DNA from: Celeribacter halophilus
GTDB taxonomy: Bacteria > Pseudomonadota > Alphaproteobacteria > Rhodobacterales > Rhodobacteraceae
DNA length: 64,000 nucleotides
Direction of reading: 5' to 3'
NCBI RefSeq assembly: GCF_900114135.1
Contig: NZ_FORY01000005.1
Coordinates: forward strand, 62,001 to 126,000
In this document: positions 8,714 through 18,680 of the stretch, piece after piece
How the letters are laid out: every line of letters begins with the position of its first letter
Position numbering within the stretch: position 1 is the stretch's first letter
Position numbers and translations under genes: made by a program
The notes under the pieces: generated by a model
What the model was told of the DNA's origin: nothing
What the model saw: the letters and a program-made list of their open reading frames with translations, nothing else
Databases searched by the model: none

Positions 8714-9220
8714 TTAAAACGTGAGGCCCGACTTGGACTTGCGCCGTTTGAAGGGCCACGCCAGAAGTGCCAGAAGCGCGGAGACCGCCAGCCATCCACC
8801 CAGATAGCCCGCCAGCGCCGAAATCGCACCCTCAACCGACAGCGGAAGGGCGGGACGGAACTCCTCGTAAGTCGCCCGTGCCAAAGCAGTATCCGTGACG
8901 CGATGAGGCATGGTCAGGCGCTCCAGAGGCGAGGCATCCTGCAAGGCAGCGAGATCGTCGGAAAGCCGCGCATGCCGTTCGATGGTGTCGCGCATGTCGC
9001 GCCTGCGATTCTCAAGAAACACCGATCCCCCCATAGAGGCCAGCGCCTCTTCACGGGTCATCTCCGCCTTTTGCGCGGACGCATCGAAATCGGCAAGCAC
9101 TGTTTCCAGTGCTTCAACCTGACCGCCGAGGCGTTGTGTGTATTGCTGGGTAAACTCTGGAAACTGGGAAACAACGGCAGCCCCCAACAGGCCGCCTGTA
9201 AGGGCAAGTGCTCTCAACAT
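8714..9220 (-). CDS. DUF2937 family membrane protein
   Basis: A 168-residue protein with an N-terminal hydrophobic segment (about 1-18). A long helical, charged middle follows (QRLGGQVEALETVLADFDA onward), and a second hydrophobic segment near the C-terminus (about 133-158) is followed by a basic tail. This arrangement and the FPEFTQQYTQRLGG segment match DUF2937, a family of unknown function. It lies between proS and the lolCD genes on the same strand. A GC-rich hairpin (9277-9304) separates it from proS, and about 100 bp separate it from the permease. Confidence 0.75.
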   Translation of the reverse strand: MLRALALTGGLLGAAVVSQFPEFTQQYTQRLGGQVEALETVLADFDASAQKAEMTREEALASMGGSVFLENRRRDMRDTIERHARLSDDLAALQDASPLERLTMPHRVTDTALARATYEEFRPALPLSVEGAISALAGYLGGWLAVSALLALLAWPFKRRKSKSGLTF

Positions 9221-9276
9221 ATCTGCCTCTTTTCCGTCTTGTGCGGATTTCTTTGTTCAAGAGGCTAAAAGGATTC

Positions 9277-9304
9277 GGGGGCGGGATACAAACACCCCGC
9301 CCCC
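9277..9304 (-). terminator. GC-rich hairpin after proS
   Basis: GGGGGCGGG (9277-9285) pairs perfectly with CCCGCCCCC (9296-9304) around a 10-base loop. On the minus strand it follows the proS stop, and a weak T-containing stretch (CCTTTTAG) comes a few bases later. A partial terminator or attenuator between proS and the DUF2937 gene is plausible. Confidence 0.5.
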
Positions 9305-9359
9305 GCATATTTGAATTGTCGCGACTTCTTGCCGATCTGGTTGGTCGCGAAAACCGAAC

Positions 9360-10697
9360 TTACAAATCCGCGTAGATTTTCGCGATTTTCTCGACGGCCA
9401 GTTCCGGCGTCATTTCTTCGCTTTCACCGGTGCGGCGCGATGTGACTTCGACCACACCGTTTTTGAGCCCGCGCGGACCAACAGTAATGCGCCACGGCAG
9501 ACCGATCAGGTCCATCGTCGCAAACTTGCCCCCGGCGCGTTCCTTGCGGTCGTCATAAAGCGGCTCAAGCCCAAGTGCCTCAAAGGATTTATAGAGCGCC
9601 TCACAGGCGGCATCGGCTTCCTCGTCCCCTTGTTTCAGGTTGACGATTCCTACGTGGAACGGCGTCACACCTTCCGGCCAGATGATGCCTTTATCGTCAT
9701 GCGATGCCTCGATGATCGCTCCCAGAAGACGCGAGACCCCGATGCCGTGCGAGCCCATATGCACAGGCGTCGGCTTGCCATCCGGCCCCTGCACCGTTGC
9801 CCCCATAGCTTCGGAATATTTCGTGCCGAAGTAGAAGATCTGGCCCACCTCGATCCCGCGCGCACTACGGCGGCGTTCCTCGGGAACTTCGGCGAAAACC
9901 GCTTCGTCATGGGTTTCATCCGTGCGGGCATAGCGCGAGGTGAACTCTTCAAGCACCGCCTGACATTGCTCCACATTATCGTAATCAATCTCGCGGTCGC
10001 CAAATTTCAGATCAGTGATCTCGCTGTCGTAGAAGACTTCGGATTCACCCGTGTCGGCCAGCACAAGGAACTCATGGGTGTAATCCCCGCCAATCGGCCC
10101 GCCATCGGCACGCATCGGGATCGCCTGAAGCCCCATCCGCTCATAGGTGCGCAGATAGGAGACAAGGTGGCGGTTGTAGGCGTGCAGCGCGTCTTCTTTC
10201 GTCAGATCGAAGTTGTAGCCATCCTTCATGTAGAATTCACGGCCACGCATCACACCGAAACGGGGGCGGATCTCGTCGCGGAACTTCCACTGGATATGAT
10301 AGAGCGTCAGCGGCAAATCTTTGTAAGATTTGACATAAGAGCGGAAGATGTCGGTGATCATCTCCTCGTTCGTCGGCCCATAAAGCATATCGCGCCCGTG
10401 ACGGTCCGTGATGCGCAGCATCTCTTCGCCATAATCATCATACCGCCCGCTTTCGCGCCAGAGGTCGGCTGATTGCAACGTCGGCATCAAAAGCGGAATA
10501 TGGCCCGCACGCTGCTGCTCCTCGTGAACGATATTCTCGATATTCTTGAGAACTTTATAGCCCAGCGGCAACCACGAGTAGATCCCCGCAGACTGCTGGC
10601 GGATCATACCAGCCCGCAGCATCAGACGGTGCGACGCAATCTGTGCCTCGGACGGGGTCTCTTTCAAAACCGGAAGAAAATAACGCGACAAACGCAT
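9360..10697 (-). CDS. proS: Prolyl-tRNA synthetase (short, alphaproteobacterial type)
   Basis: Charges tRNA-Pro in the cytoplasm. The 445-residue protein has class II motif 2 ([17 protein letters not shown], about 140-156), motif 3 with [10 protein letters not shown], and a C-terminal anticodon-binding domain. It lacks the large editing insertion found in the roughly 570-residue bacterial ProS, consistent with the short form found in alphaproteobacteria and mitochondria. Mischarged Ala-tRNA-Pro would then need clearance by a free-standing editing protein, which is not in this window. It is first in a minus-strand series with the DUF2937 gene and lolCD. Confidence 0.96.
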   Translation of the reverse strand: MRLSRYFLPVLKETPSEAQIASHRLMLRAGMIRQQSAGIYSWLPLGYKVLKNIENIVHEEQQRAGHIPLLMPTLQSADLWRESGRYDDYGEEMLRITDRHGRDMLYGPTNEEMITDIFRSYVKSYKDLPLTLYHIQWKFRDEIRPRFGVMRGREFYMKDGYNFDLTKEDALHAYNRHLVSYLRTYERMGLQAIPMRADGGPIGGDYTHEFLVLADTGESEVFYDSEITDLKFGDREIDYDNVEQCQAVLEEFTSRYARTDETHDEAVFAEVPEERRRSARGIEVGQIFYFGTKYSEAMGATVQGPDGKPTPVHMGSHGIGVSRLLGAIIEASHDDKGIIWPEGVTPFHVGIVNLKQGDEEADAACEALYKSFEALGLEPLYDDRKERAGGKFATMDLIGLPWRITVGPRGLKNGVVEVTSRRTGESEEMTPELAVEKIAKIYADL

Positions 10698-10868
10698 GCG
10701 GGAAGCCCTCGAATGATCAGTGTTTGCATCGGTCTAAGCGATCCCTGTGGGTCAGACAAGAGAACCCGCCCCCGATCTGCAACTTCTTCGGCCGATTAAG
10801 CGAACTTAAAGGAATTATCGCTAGGAAGGAGCCATCACAAGCCTCGTCAACGCAAGGTCGACATCCGA

Positions 10869-11168
10869 ATGCAGCATATATTTTCTGTCATAGCGACGGT
10901 CCTCGCCTTTGGCCTGACACTTATCACAGTGGTCAGCGGCCCTGTCCGTGGCGAGACGCCGACACTCGCAATCATTCCACCATGGCAAGATGCGGATCAA
11001 ATATTGGCGCAGGTCGGCCTCACACGGATCGGCCCGCTTCGCGCCCCCTTCGGCACTTTGGTCGATACGCGATCGGAGGCCGACCTTATCGCACTTTCCC
11101 ACGCGGGCGCATGGTTCGTCCTTGATGGTTCAAAAATTGCTCAGCTTTGCGGAATTGAAAATGTCTAA
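10869..11168 (+). CDS. Small secreted protein overlapping chemoreceptor gene
   Basis: A 99-residue protein with a signal peptide (residues 1-28, ending SGPVRG) and a mature part of about 70 residues with no transmembrane segment. The C-terminal part, [21 protein letters not shown] in outline, has one Cys (position 94). The last eight bases overlap the start codon of the chemoreceptor (ATGTCTAA at 11161-11168), so translation of the two should be coupled. No family is recognised with certainty. A periplasmic partner of the receptor is an inference from this coupling. Confidence 0.7.
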   Translation: MQHIFSVIATVLAFGLTLITVVSGPVRGETPTLAIIPPWQDADQILAQVGLTRIGPLRAPFGTLVDTRSEADLIALSHAGAWFVLDGSKIAQLCGIENV

Positions 11169-12894
11169 CCCTTCTCAAGAACTTTCCACCATTCAAAACG
11201 AAGCCACAGGCATTCTGTCAAAAGCAAATGTTGGCTTCAGCCTTGCCATGATTGCCATGATTGCCATCGCACAAGGCGACCTCACCACCGCACTGATCGG
11301 GGGCGGCCTATTCGCCGCACTCGGCCTCATCGCGCCCCGGTTAAAGCCAAGTGCCGCACATATTCTGACCGCTCAAGCCATGGTAGGTACCGCCATCACA
11401 TGCAATGCGGCCTTGATCGGCAATCCGCTGCAAATCGACAGTCACATGTTATATTTTGCCGTGCTCGCCATGATCAGCCTGATGACAAGCCTGCGCGCCC
11501 TTATCATCTCGGCAGGCACCATTGCCGTGCATCACCTTGTCCTGACATTTGCAATGCCCGCGCTCGTTTATCCTTCGACCGATCTCTGGTTCAACATCGA
11601 GCGCACCACATTCCATGCTGTCATCGTCGTGCTCGAATCCAGCGCGCTTTTCTATATGATCCTGAAACGCTGGCAAGGCAGCGAGTTGACCGCCCGCAAG
11701 ACGGAAGAAGCCCTGCAAGCCGCCGACGAGGCCAAAGCAGCTATGGCCTCTGCGCAGCAGGAAAAACAACGCGCCGAAGAAGCATTGGCACAGGCCCGCA
11801 AATCCTCCGCACAAGCCGAAGCTGCCGGTCGCGCTGCCGAAGAGGCCCTGCATGAAAACGAACTTGCCCGACAGGAGCGCGAAAAGCTTCAGGCACAAAA
11901 CGATCAGGCCCGGGAAAAGCATGATCAGGCGTTGCAACACCTCCTCACGGTCTTCGAGCTTCATCTCGACCAATTGTCATCGGGGGATTTGAGCACACGG
12001 ATCACCGAGGCCCTCGACCCTGCCTATGCCGGCCTGAAAGACAGTTTCAACAGCGCCACCGAAAAGTTGGCGGCGGCCATCCATGATGTGCGCGAACATT
12101 CCTGCGACATTCAAACCCAGTCGCGCGAAATCTCCACTTCCGCGAATGACCTTTCCGCCCGAACAGAACGTCAGGCCGCCACATTGACTGAAATTGCCCA
12201 TGCCGTAGAGGATCTGACAAAGGCGCTTCATTCCGTCGCCTCCGAATCCTCCGACGCGCAAACGCTTGCGGAGGCCACCTCCAAAGAAGCCGCGGACAGC
12301 TCTGTCATCATGGAACAGGCCGTTGATGCCATGAGCGGTCTGGAAAACAGCTCACATGAGATCAACAAAATCACCTCCGTGATTGATGACATCGCGTTCC
12401 AGACCAACCTTCTAGCCCTCAATGCCGGCGTCGAGGCCGCCCGTGCGGGAGATGCCGGACGTGGTTTCGCTGTCGTTGCTTCCGAGGTGCGCGCTCTGGC
12501 GCAACGCTCCTCGGATGCCGCTCGGGAAATCAATCAGCTTATTGCACGCTCCAACCAACAGGTACAGGACGGTGTCGATCTCGTCAAACGGACCGGAGAT
12601 GCATTGAGTGGCATTAAGGCCTCTGTCGACAAAATTACGCGGCGCCTGCAATCCTCCGCAGAAGCCACACGCGACCAGTCGCAGAACCTCTCCAATGTGA
12701 ACCACTCCATCTCGGAACTCGAAAGCGTCACCCAACAAAATGCAGCCATGTTCGAACAGACCACCGCCGCCAACAAGCTTCTGTCCGAGGGCGCGCGCGC
12801 ATTAAGCGAGATGGTTCAGACCTTTGTCACAACCCCGCCTGAAACGTCTGAGGAACAGGACGGATACGACCAAAGTTTTTCAGCGGCAGGGTAG
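11161..12894 (+). CDS. Methyl-accepting chemotaxis protein with multi-helix membrane sensor
   Basis: A 577-residue chemoreceptor that would signal to CheA/CheW. Residues about 22-168 hold five or six hydrophobic helices with little periplasmic loop, so sensing is probably inside the membrane. This part carries H95 (QIDSHMLYF), H124-H125 (IAVHHLVL) and H152. A charged coiled coil (about 175-270) follows, then a HAMP-like segment (about 285-335) and the signalling hairpin, whose tip is [20 protein letters not shown] around 405-425. No C-terminal CheR-binding pentapeptide is seen. ATG 11161 overlaps the upstream stop; the frame is open further upstream but reads through the other gene there. Confidence 0.92.
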   Translation: MSNPSQELSTIQNEATGILSKANVGFSLAMIAMIAIAQGDLTTALIGGGLFAALGLIAPRLKPSAAHILTAQAMVGTAITCNAALIGNPLQIDSHMLYFAVLAMISLMTSLRALIISAGTIAVHHLVLTFAMPALVYPSTDLWFNIERTTFHAVIVVLESSALFYMILKRWQGSELTARKTEEALQAADEAKAAMASAQQEKQRAEEALAQARKSSAQAEAAGRAAEEALHENELARQEREKLQAQNDQAREKHDQALQHLLTVFELHLDQLSSGDLSTRITEALDPAYAGLKDSFNSATEKLAAAIHDVREHSCDIQTQSREISTSANDLSARTERQAATLTEIAHAVEDLTKALHSVASESSDAQTLAEATSKEAADSSVIMEQAVDAMSGLENSSHEINKITSVIDDIAFQTNLLALNAGVEAARAGDAGRGFAVVASEVRALAQRSSDAAREINQLIARSNQQVQDGVDLVKRTGDALSGIKASVDKITRRLQSSAEATRDQSQNLSNVNHSISELESVTQQNAAMFEQTTAANKLLSEGARALSEMVQTFVTTPPETSEEQDGYDQSFSAAG

Positions 12895-12992
12895 CGACAC
12901 AGAGAAACCGCCCCTTCTGGCACAGAAGACAACACTTCCCCTTGAAACCCATATCGTGACAGGCGATATGGGGACAAAGGCGAAAGGGCGAT

Positions 12993-14081
12993 ATGGCATT
13001 ACCGGTCCGCGATCAGATGAAATACTGGGGGATCGCTGCTGCGGTCTTCTTTGCGCTTTTGTGGTTTCTGGGCGATATCATTCTGCCCTTTGTCCTTAGC
13101 ATGGCAGTCGCTTATATGCTCGATCCTGTGGCCGACAGGCTTGAGAGTTGGGGCTTGAACCGTGTCGCGGCAACCGTTGTGATCACGATTGTTGCGGCCA
13201 TTCTCTTCGTTGTGATTGCCTTGCTTGTCCTTCCGACACTGGTCAAACAAGCCACAGAACTGGTCAATATTGCGCCGGAGTTGATCGATAACCTGCAAAC
13301 CTTCCTGATGGCAAAATTTCCGGTCCTGCTTGATGAAGGCAGCCAGCTTCGCCAGACACTCGCACAAATCGGCGAGACCATTCAGTCCAAAGGCGGTGAA
13401 TTGCTTTCCGGTGCTATTGCCTCCGCCATGAGCCTGTTCAACGTCGTGATGCTTCTGGTGCTCGTCCCTGTCATCACCTTCTACCTGTTGATGGACTGGG
13501 ATCGCATGGTGGCCCGCATTGACGCATTGCTGCCGCGCGACCACGCGCCAGTCATTCGCCGCCTGTCTTCGGACATTGACCGAACACTGGCGTCCTTCAT
13601 CCGTGGCCAAGGGACGGTCTGCCTCATCCTCGGCACGTTTTATGCCGCCGGTCTCATGCTCGTCGGCCTCAAATTCGGCCTCGTAGCAGGTGCCATCGCC
13701 GGCGCGTTAACCTTCATTCCGTATGTGGGCGCCATCGTTGGTGGCACGCTATCAATCGGGCTAGCGCTTTTCCAGTTCTGGGGCGAATGGCAGTGGATCG
13801 CAGCCGTCGTCGGCATTTTTGCCATCGGTCAGTTTTTCGAGGGCAACATCCTGACCCCTAATCTTGTCGGCTCCTCCATCGGGTTGCATCCGGTCTGGCT
13901 GATCTTTGCGCTGTCGGCCTTCGGCTCCACATTCGGCTTTGTCGGCATGCTCGTCGCCGTCCCGATCACCGCAGCCCTCGGCGTCCTCGTCCGGTTCGGC
14001 CTTGAACAATATCGTGACAGCCTCCTCTATCGCGGACAGAGCGCTGACACGTCCCACTCGCAGGACACCCCTGAAAGCTGA
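12993..14081 (+). CDS. AI-2E family transporter / PerM-like permease
   Basis: A 362-residue inner-membrane protein of the AI-2 exporter (PerM/YdiK-like) family. Two N-terminal helices (about 10-55), a further pair near 65-90, a central amphipathic region (about 95-140) and several C-terminal helices are visible. The conserved GxFIPYVGAIVGG-type segment appears around 235-250 (LTFIPYVGAIVGGT). Substrates differ within the family, so autoinducer export should not be assumed. It lies 3 bp upstream of hdaA on the same strand, a pairing common in Rhodobacterales. Confidence 0.9.
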   Translation: MALPVRDQMKYWGIAAAVFFALLWFLGDIILPFVLSMAVAYMLDPVADRLESWGLNRVAATVVITIVAAILFVVIALLVLPTLVKQATELVNIAPELIDNLQTFLMAKFPVLLDEGSQLRQTLAQIGETIQSKGGELLSGAIASAMSLFNVVMLLVLVPVITFYLLMDWDRMVARIDALLPRDHAPVIRRLSSDIDRTLASFIRGQGTVCLILGTFYAAGLMLVGLKFGLVAGAIAGALTFIPYVGAIVGGTLSIGLALFQFWGEWQWIAAVVGIFAIGQFFEGNILTPNLVGSSIGLHPVWLIFALSAFGSTFGFVGMLVAVPITAALGVLVRFGLEQYRDSLLYRGQSADTSHSQDTPES

Positions 14082-14084
14082 CCT

Positions 14085-14768
14085 ATGTCCGAACAGCTCA
14101 TCCTTGACCTTCCCACCCGCCAAGTGCTGGGGCGTGACGCTTTTTTCGTCTCGCCCTCAAATGCCGTCGCGCTGGCAACACTTGATGCAGTCGACACATG
14201 GCCCTCCGGAAAGCTGGTGCTCGTCGGCCCTTCCGGGGCAGGGAAAACGCATATGGCGCATGTGTTTGCCGCCGAACACAACGCAGAAATCCTGCCTGCA
14301 GCAGACCTCACATCGGCAAATATTCCGGAACTGGCCGCGCGCCGGTTTGTCGTCGTCGAAGATGTCGACGGCCTACCTGAGCTCGCCAATTCCCGCGAGG
14401 CGGAAAACGCGCTCTTCCATTTGCACAACCTCACCCTTGCCGAAGGTGGTCGTCTTCTGATCACCGCAGAGACACCGCCCAATCACTGGTCCCTGACCCT
14501 GCCCGATCTGGCCTCTCGCATGCAGGGCACGACCGTGACCCGCATCGACCCGCCTGATGACATGCTGCTCACCGCCATGCTCGTCAAACAATTCGAAGAC
14601 CGCCAGATCAAAGTCCCCGTCGCCCTTATTCCGTGGCTTGTCAAACGCATGGAGCGCTCCGCCGCCTCCGCGCGCGACCTCGTCGATGCACTTGACCGCG
14701 AAGCCCTGCGTGCGGGCAAACCGATTTCCCGCAGCCTTGCCCAAGGCCTGTTCCCGCCGGAAGACTGA
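14085..14768 (+). CDS. hdaA: DnaA regulatory inactivator Hda family
   Basis: A 227-residue AAA+ protein related to the DnaA ATPase core. Walker A is VGPSGAGKTHMAH (about 45-57), Walker B-like acidic residues occur in VVVEDVDGLPE (about 88-98), and the C-terminal lid is helical. There is no DnaA DNA-binding domain. In Caulobacter HdaA works with the beta clamp to trigger hydrolysis of DnaA-ATP and limit re-initiation. The N-terminal MSEQLILDLP matches the clamp-binding QL-type motif expected there. It probably shares an operon with the permease upstream. The next gene is ppx, where ppk1 would usually lie. Confidence 0.9.
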   Translation: MSEQLILDLPTRQVLGRDAFFVSPSNAVALATLDAVDTWPSGKLVLVGPSGAGKTHMAHVFAAEHNAEILPAADLTSANIPELAARRFVVVEDVDGLPELANSREAENALFHLHNLTLAEGGRLLITAETPPNHWSLTLPDLASRMQGTTVTRIDPPDDMLLTAMLVKQFEDRQIKVPVALIPWLVKRMERSAASARDLVDALDREALRAGKPISRSLAQGLFPPED

Positions 14769-14977
14769 GGCAAAGAAACCCCATTCTGACACATAGCGCT
14801 CCATGCAATTGACGAAGCCAGAGCCATTTGGCACTGTCACCCCGAACCCGAAGCGTTTCCCGAAACTGTGAGGCGCTCACTTGTGAGAAAGACAGCGGCA
14901 GCCATGCAGTTTGGGATGGGTTTTCGCCAAACCCGAAACAGCTTCAGCAGTAAACGCTCTAAGGGAAGAACATCGAC

Positions 14978-16531
14978 ATGACCGAACTTGCGCAAACCGC
15001 GACGGGACAACCGGATTGGGGCGTGTTCGGCCGCCCGCTGTTTCTCGACGAAGAGGCCCGTGCCTTGTCGCGCGTGGGCGTGGTCGATGTAGGGTCAAAC
15101 TCTGTCCGTCTTGTCGTCTTCGATGGCGCGGCGAGAAGCCCAGCTTATTTCTACAACGAAAAGATCATGTGCGGTCTGGGCGCGGGTCTGCGGGAAACCG
15201 GACGGCTCAACCCCGAGGGCAAAAAACGTGCCCTGTCTGCGATCCGGCGGTTTCAGAAACTTGCACAAGGCATGGGGATCCCCCCTTTGACTGCTGTGGC
15301 AACTGCGGCGGTGCGCGAAGCGCAGGACGGGCCGGCGTTTCGCGAAGAGATTGAACGGGAGACTGGCCTCAGCCTTTGGGTTATTGATGGCGAAGAAGAG
15401 GCGCGGCTTTCGGCGCAAGGGGTTTTGCTGGGCTGGCCGGAGGCAAGCGGGCTTGTCTGCGACATTGGCGGGTCTTCGATGGAATTGGCGGTCGTGTCGC
15501 ACGGCGAAGTGGGCAAACGCGTCACCTCTCCCTTGGGGCCTCTGAAACTTCAGGGGCTGAAAGGCGGGCGCAAGGGGATCAAGGACCATATCGCGCCGAT
15601 CATGAAAGACCTCGCCGAGACCATGGGCACGGATCACCCGCGCATTTACCTTGTCGGCGGCTCATGGCGAGCAATTGCGCGGATCGATATGGAGCGACGC
15701 AACTATCCCCTGCATGTGCTGCATGAATACCGGATGTCGAGCCGGTCCGTGACCGACACGATCAAGTTCATCCGCAATAGCGATATGGGGAAACTGCGGG
15801 CAAAAACGGGGACGTCCTCGACACGCATGGCGCTGGTCCCGATTGCCTCCGAAGTGCTGCGCCAACTGGTGCGCACCTTTCATCCAAAAGAGATTTGCGT
15901 CTCTTCCTATGGCATCCGCGAGGGGCTTTTGTATGAGCAAATGCCGCAAACGGTGCGCGAGAGAGACCCGTTGATCGAGGCCTGCCGCTTCTCGGAAATG
16001 AAAGACGCGCGCATTCCGGGCTTTGGTAAACAGTTGCATGCCTTCATCGAGCCGATGTTCCGCGCACGCCAATATGAGAAAATGCGGCTCATCCGTGCAG
16101 CCTGTCTTCTGCATGACGTGACATGGCGGGCCCATCCCGACTATCGCGCTGAGGTCTGTTTCGACAATGCCACGCGCGCCAATCTGGGTGGACTGAACCA
16201 TAAGGAGCGAATTTTCCTCGGCCTTGCGCTTTTGCATCGCTACAAAAACTCCCGCGATAACACACCCTTTGCCGACCTGATCGACATGCTGTCGGACAAG
16301 GAAATCCGCGACGCCGAAGTTCTGGGCAAAGCCATGCGGTTCGGCGCGATGTTTGCCGTGGATGTGCCGACGAATATGGCGAAACTGACCTATTATCCGA
16401 AGAAAAAAGAACTCGTCCTGACCCTGCGCCCCGAAGCCGAAGACCTGTTCGGCGAGGTCACAAAAGCGCGGTTCCAGTCTTTGGCCAATAGTCTCGGCGC
16501 AAAAACCGAAGTGCGCCACCTCAAAGGTTAA
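14978..16531 (+). CDS. ppx: Exopolyphosphatase (Ppx/GppA family)
   Basis: A 517-residue cytoplasmic phosphatase that removes terminal phosphates from polyphosphate or from pppGpp. The ASKHA-fold phosphate motifs are visible: VVDVGSNSVRLVVFD (about 35-49), EEEARLSAQGVLLG (about 138-151) and CDIGGSSMEL (about 161-170). The long C-terminal half is the HD-like helical extension of alphaproteobacterial Ppx. ATG 14978 follows AAGGGAAGAAC. It ends 3 bp before the convergent gene at 16535. Together with PPK2 at 1538 it sets polyphosphate turnover. No ppk1 is found here. Confidence 0.93.
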   Translation: MTELAQTATGQPDWGVFGRPLFLDEEARALSRVGVVDVGSNSVRLVVFDGAARSPAYFYNEKIMCGLGAGLRETGRLNPEGKKRALSAIRRFQKLAQGMGIPPLTAVATAAVREAQDGPAFREEIERETGLSLWVIDGEEEARLSAQGVLLGWPEASGLVCDIGGSSMELAVVSHGEVGKRVTSPLGPLKLQGLKGGRKGIKDHIAPIMKDLAETMGTDHPRIYLVGGSWRAIARIDMERRNYPLHVLHEYRMSSRSVTDTIKFIRNSDMGKLRAKTGTSSTRMALVPIASEVLRQLVRTFHPKEICVSSYGIREGLLYEQMPQTVRERDPLIEACRFSEMKDARIPGFGKQLHAFIEPMFRARQYEKMRLIRAACLLHDVTWRAHPDYRAEVCFDNATRANLGGLNHKERIFLGLALLHRYKNSRDNTPFADLIDMLSDKEIRDAEVLGKAMRFGAMFAVDVPTNMAKLTYYPKKKELVLTLRPEAEDLFGEVTKARFQSLANSLGAKTEVRHLKG

Positions 16532-16534
16532 TCG

Positions 16535-16855
16535 CTACAAATCAATCGCCCCGTCCGACCCATCGGGCGTGGTCTCTTGTGGTGGCTCGGGCTTGCGACG
16601 GATCAGGATATCGCCATTGGGCAGGATCACCGGCGCCTCATAGGCATTCAGGTCGCCTACAAATCCCTCAAGGTCTTCGAGCGCGGGGGCCAGCTCATCG
16701 AACAATTGCTCCAGCAACAGCCTTGATCCCTCGCGCAGCAAGGACCAGCCGTCTTCCACCTCCGGCCGTGCGGTATCAGGTGAGATTTCCGGCGCGGCCT
16801 CCGCCCAAAGAGGAGTCGCACAAAACAGCACGGGGATCAGAGCAAGATGTTTCAT
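16535..16855 (-). CDS. Small secreted protein, conserved in Rhodobacterales
   Basis: A 106-residue protein with a signal peptide ending TPLWAEA (about 1-20). An acidic helical section follows (LLREGSRLLLEQLFDELAP), then the segment YEAPVILPNGDILIRRKPEP near the C-terminus, which I have seen in Rhodobacterales exported proteins of unknown function. No Walker motif is present, so any ATPase label transferred by homology would be unsupported. ATG 16855 is chosen because it starts the signal peptide; the frame is open to 16921. It lies downstream of the EEP-family gene on the same strand. Confidence 0.65.
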   Translation of the reverse strand: MKHLALIPVLFCATPLWAEAAPEISPDTARPEVEDGWSLLREGSRLLLEQLFDELAPALEDLEGFVGDLNAYEAPVILPNGDILIRRKPEPPQETTPDGSDGAIDL

Positions 16856-16886
16856 GGCCCATATATACGCGCTGCGGCCGGAAATT

Positions 16887-17948
16887 TCACCCCTCTCCTT
16901 TCGCAGGCAGGTCCAGATCAACCGTCACCGGAAAGTGGTCCGATGCCGCAATGAGCGCACGTTGCAGTTCCGGCGTATTAAAGCAGACCGGGTCATCAAA
17001 CGGATGCCAGATGCGCCATTTGGCGTTTGGTGTCAGGCTTTGTGACACCATCACATAGTCCAGAAGTGCCGAGAGATAACGCTTTTCATGCTCGATATAG
17101 AAACGCGCCGAGGTAAGCCCCTGATTGCCGCGCCGCGACAGGGCTTCGGTCGCATGAGGATCACAGAGCCGCATTTCGGGTGGCACATCCGGATCTTCGC
17201 GCCCCATGACGATCTCGACGCCAGACCGGCCGAACAGCTTTTCATATTCATCAAGCCCCGGCCCGTCGTTAAAGTCACCCAGCACGATCAACGGCTCACC
17301 CGCGTGCAAATGCTGCTCAACCCGCTCACGCAGCCAGATACATTGCGCCAGTTGCTTGCGCCGGTTCTCGATAGAAATGCGGATCACATCATCGCGGTTG
17401 CGCGCCCCGTGAGGCGCTTTCGACTTCACATGCACCCCGATCATGCGAAAGGCAAAGCCCGTTTCGCGAAGCTCCAGCGAAAGTTCCAGTGGAGGCTTGG
17501 AAAACCGGACTTTCTCGCGGTCGCGATCCGTGTCGAGGTCCAGCCGATATACCGAGTTGAACGCAGGCGGCTCGCCCTCTTCTGCCAAACCGGCAGCCGT
17601 CCCCATAGGATCATGCTGCGCACGCAACACAAGCGGGTCATACATGAGCGCAATTTCCTGTTGCGTCTCGTTGACATATCCCATCTCCACAGCCATCGCC
17701 CGCAACCCGGCCCAATCCGCAAATTGCTCCAACGCGCGCACAGTGTCGCGTCTGCGGCTGGTGTCAGGCGCCTCGATCACCATAATCGCATCGGCATCCA
17801 GCGCATTGAACACGATGCCGAGCGCATTAAGCTGCATCTCGCGAGTGATATTGTGGCGGGCGGACCATCGGTCATCAGCCAGCGGGCGGCCTTGATTGTC
17901 AAACAGACTGTCGAACCATTCGACGTTATAGGTCGCAATCCGGATCAC
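16887..17948 (-). CDS. Endonuclease/exonuclease/phosphatase family hydrolase
   Basis: A 353-residue EEP-superfamily enzyme with the expected metal and phosphate motifs. These are IATYNVEWF near the N-terminus (Asn), VIEAPD (catalytic Glu), LVLGDFNDGP (Asp-Asn pair) and AASDHFPVTVDL near the C-terminus (Asp-His). It could cleave nucleic acid or a phosphodiester; the family cannot be split by eye. The GTG at 17948 is chosen because it overlaps the stop of the upstream gene in a GTGA coupling (17945-17948) and places IRIATYNVEWF at the very start. An ATG-less extension to 17978 reads into the neighbour. No signal peptide is seen. Confidence 0.82.
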   Translation of the reverse strand: MIRIATYNVEWFDSLFDNQGRPLADDRWSARHNITREMQLNALGIVFNALDADAIMVIEAPDTSRRRDTVRALEQFADWAGLRAMAVEMGYVNETQQEIALMYDPLVLRAQHDPMGTAAGLAEEGEPPAFNSVYRLDLDTDRDREKVRFSKPPLELSLELRETGFAFRMIGVHVKSKAPHGARNRDDVIRISIENRRKQLAQCIWLRERVEQHLHAGEPLIVLGDFNDGPGLDEYEKLFGRSGVEIVMGREDPDVPPEMRLCDPHATEALSRRGNQGLTSARFYIEHEKRYLSALLDYVMVSQSLTPNAKWRIWHPFDDPVCFNTPELQRALIAASDHFPVTVDLDLPAKGEG

Positions 17949-18628
17949 GCCGCGCGGTCTCCGGTGATTTCTTCCCACGCCGCGTTGATTTCCACCAACC
18001 GGTCGGATGCAAGCTGTATCGCCTCTTCAGGAACGCCGCGAGCGATCATCCGGTCGGGATGGGTTTCGCGGACCAAAGCATGATAAGCCGACCGGATCTC
18101 GGCCAAGGGGGCGGTGGGATCGACGCCCAAAACATCATAGGGGTCACGCTGCGCATCAGGCACATAGCGCGCCCGCATCGCCCGAAAAGCGCGTTCGTTC
18201 ACGTCGAAAATCTCGGCCACACGGGTCAAGAACGCATCCTCTGCGGGGTGATACGTCCCGTCGGCCATCGCGATATGGAACAAACCATCCATGATATCCA
18301 TAAGCGGCTGACAATTCGCGCCATACATCTTTTTCACGCTTTTGGCGTAATCCTCAAAGCCCGCCACATCTTGACGCGCAAGGTTGAAAACGCGGGCGGC
18401 GGCGGCTTCGTCCTCGGGCGCGATATGGAACACCTCGCGGAAGGCCGTGACCTCGGAGCGGGTCACAAGCCCGTCGGCTTTGGCCATTTTCGCCCCTAAC
18501 GCGATCACAGCGATGGCAAAGCCCACGCGCCGTTCAGGGTCCGAGCGAAACTGCTCAAACACTTTTGACAGGCTTTCCCCTGCTCTGAGCGCCTTGAGCG
18601 CGTCTAATATTTTAGACCAAATCGACAT
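17945..18628 (-). CDS. TerB-DnaJ (DjlA-like) co-chaperone
   Basis: A 227-residue protein. Residues about 30-140 form a TerB-like helical domain with metal-type acidic patches (MAKADGLVTRSE and IAMADGTYHPAED). Residues about 160-227 form a J domain with the diagnostic HPD tripeptide (RETHPDRMI), which would stimulate a DnaK-type ATPase. Unlike enterobacterial DjlA there is no clear N-terminal membrane anchor, so it is likely cytoplasmic. It is followed with a 4-bp overlap by the EEP hydrolase, implying co-translation. Confidence 0.88.
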   Translation of the reverse strand: MSIWSKILDALKALRAGESLSKVFEQFRSDPERRVGFAIAVIALGAKMAKADGLVTRSEVTAFREVFHIAPEDEAAAARVFNLARQDVAGFEDYAKSVKKMYGANCQPLMDIMDGLFHIAMADGTYHPAEDAFLTRVAEIFDVNERAFRAMRARYVPDAQRDPYDVLGVDPTAPLAEIRSAYHALVRETHPDRMIARGVPEEAIQLASDRLVEINAAWEEITGDRAA

Positions 18629-18680
18629 GAGGCGAGCTTACACTTTGTGCCCGCTCAAGTCCCGCGACAAAACTGTGAAC

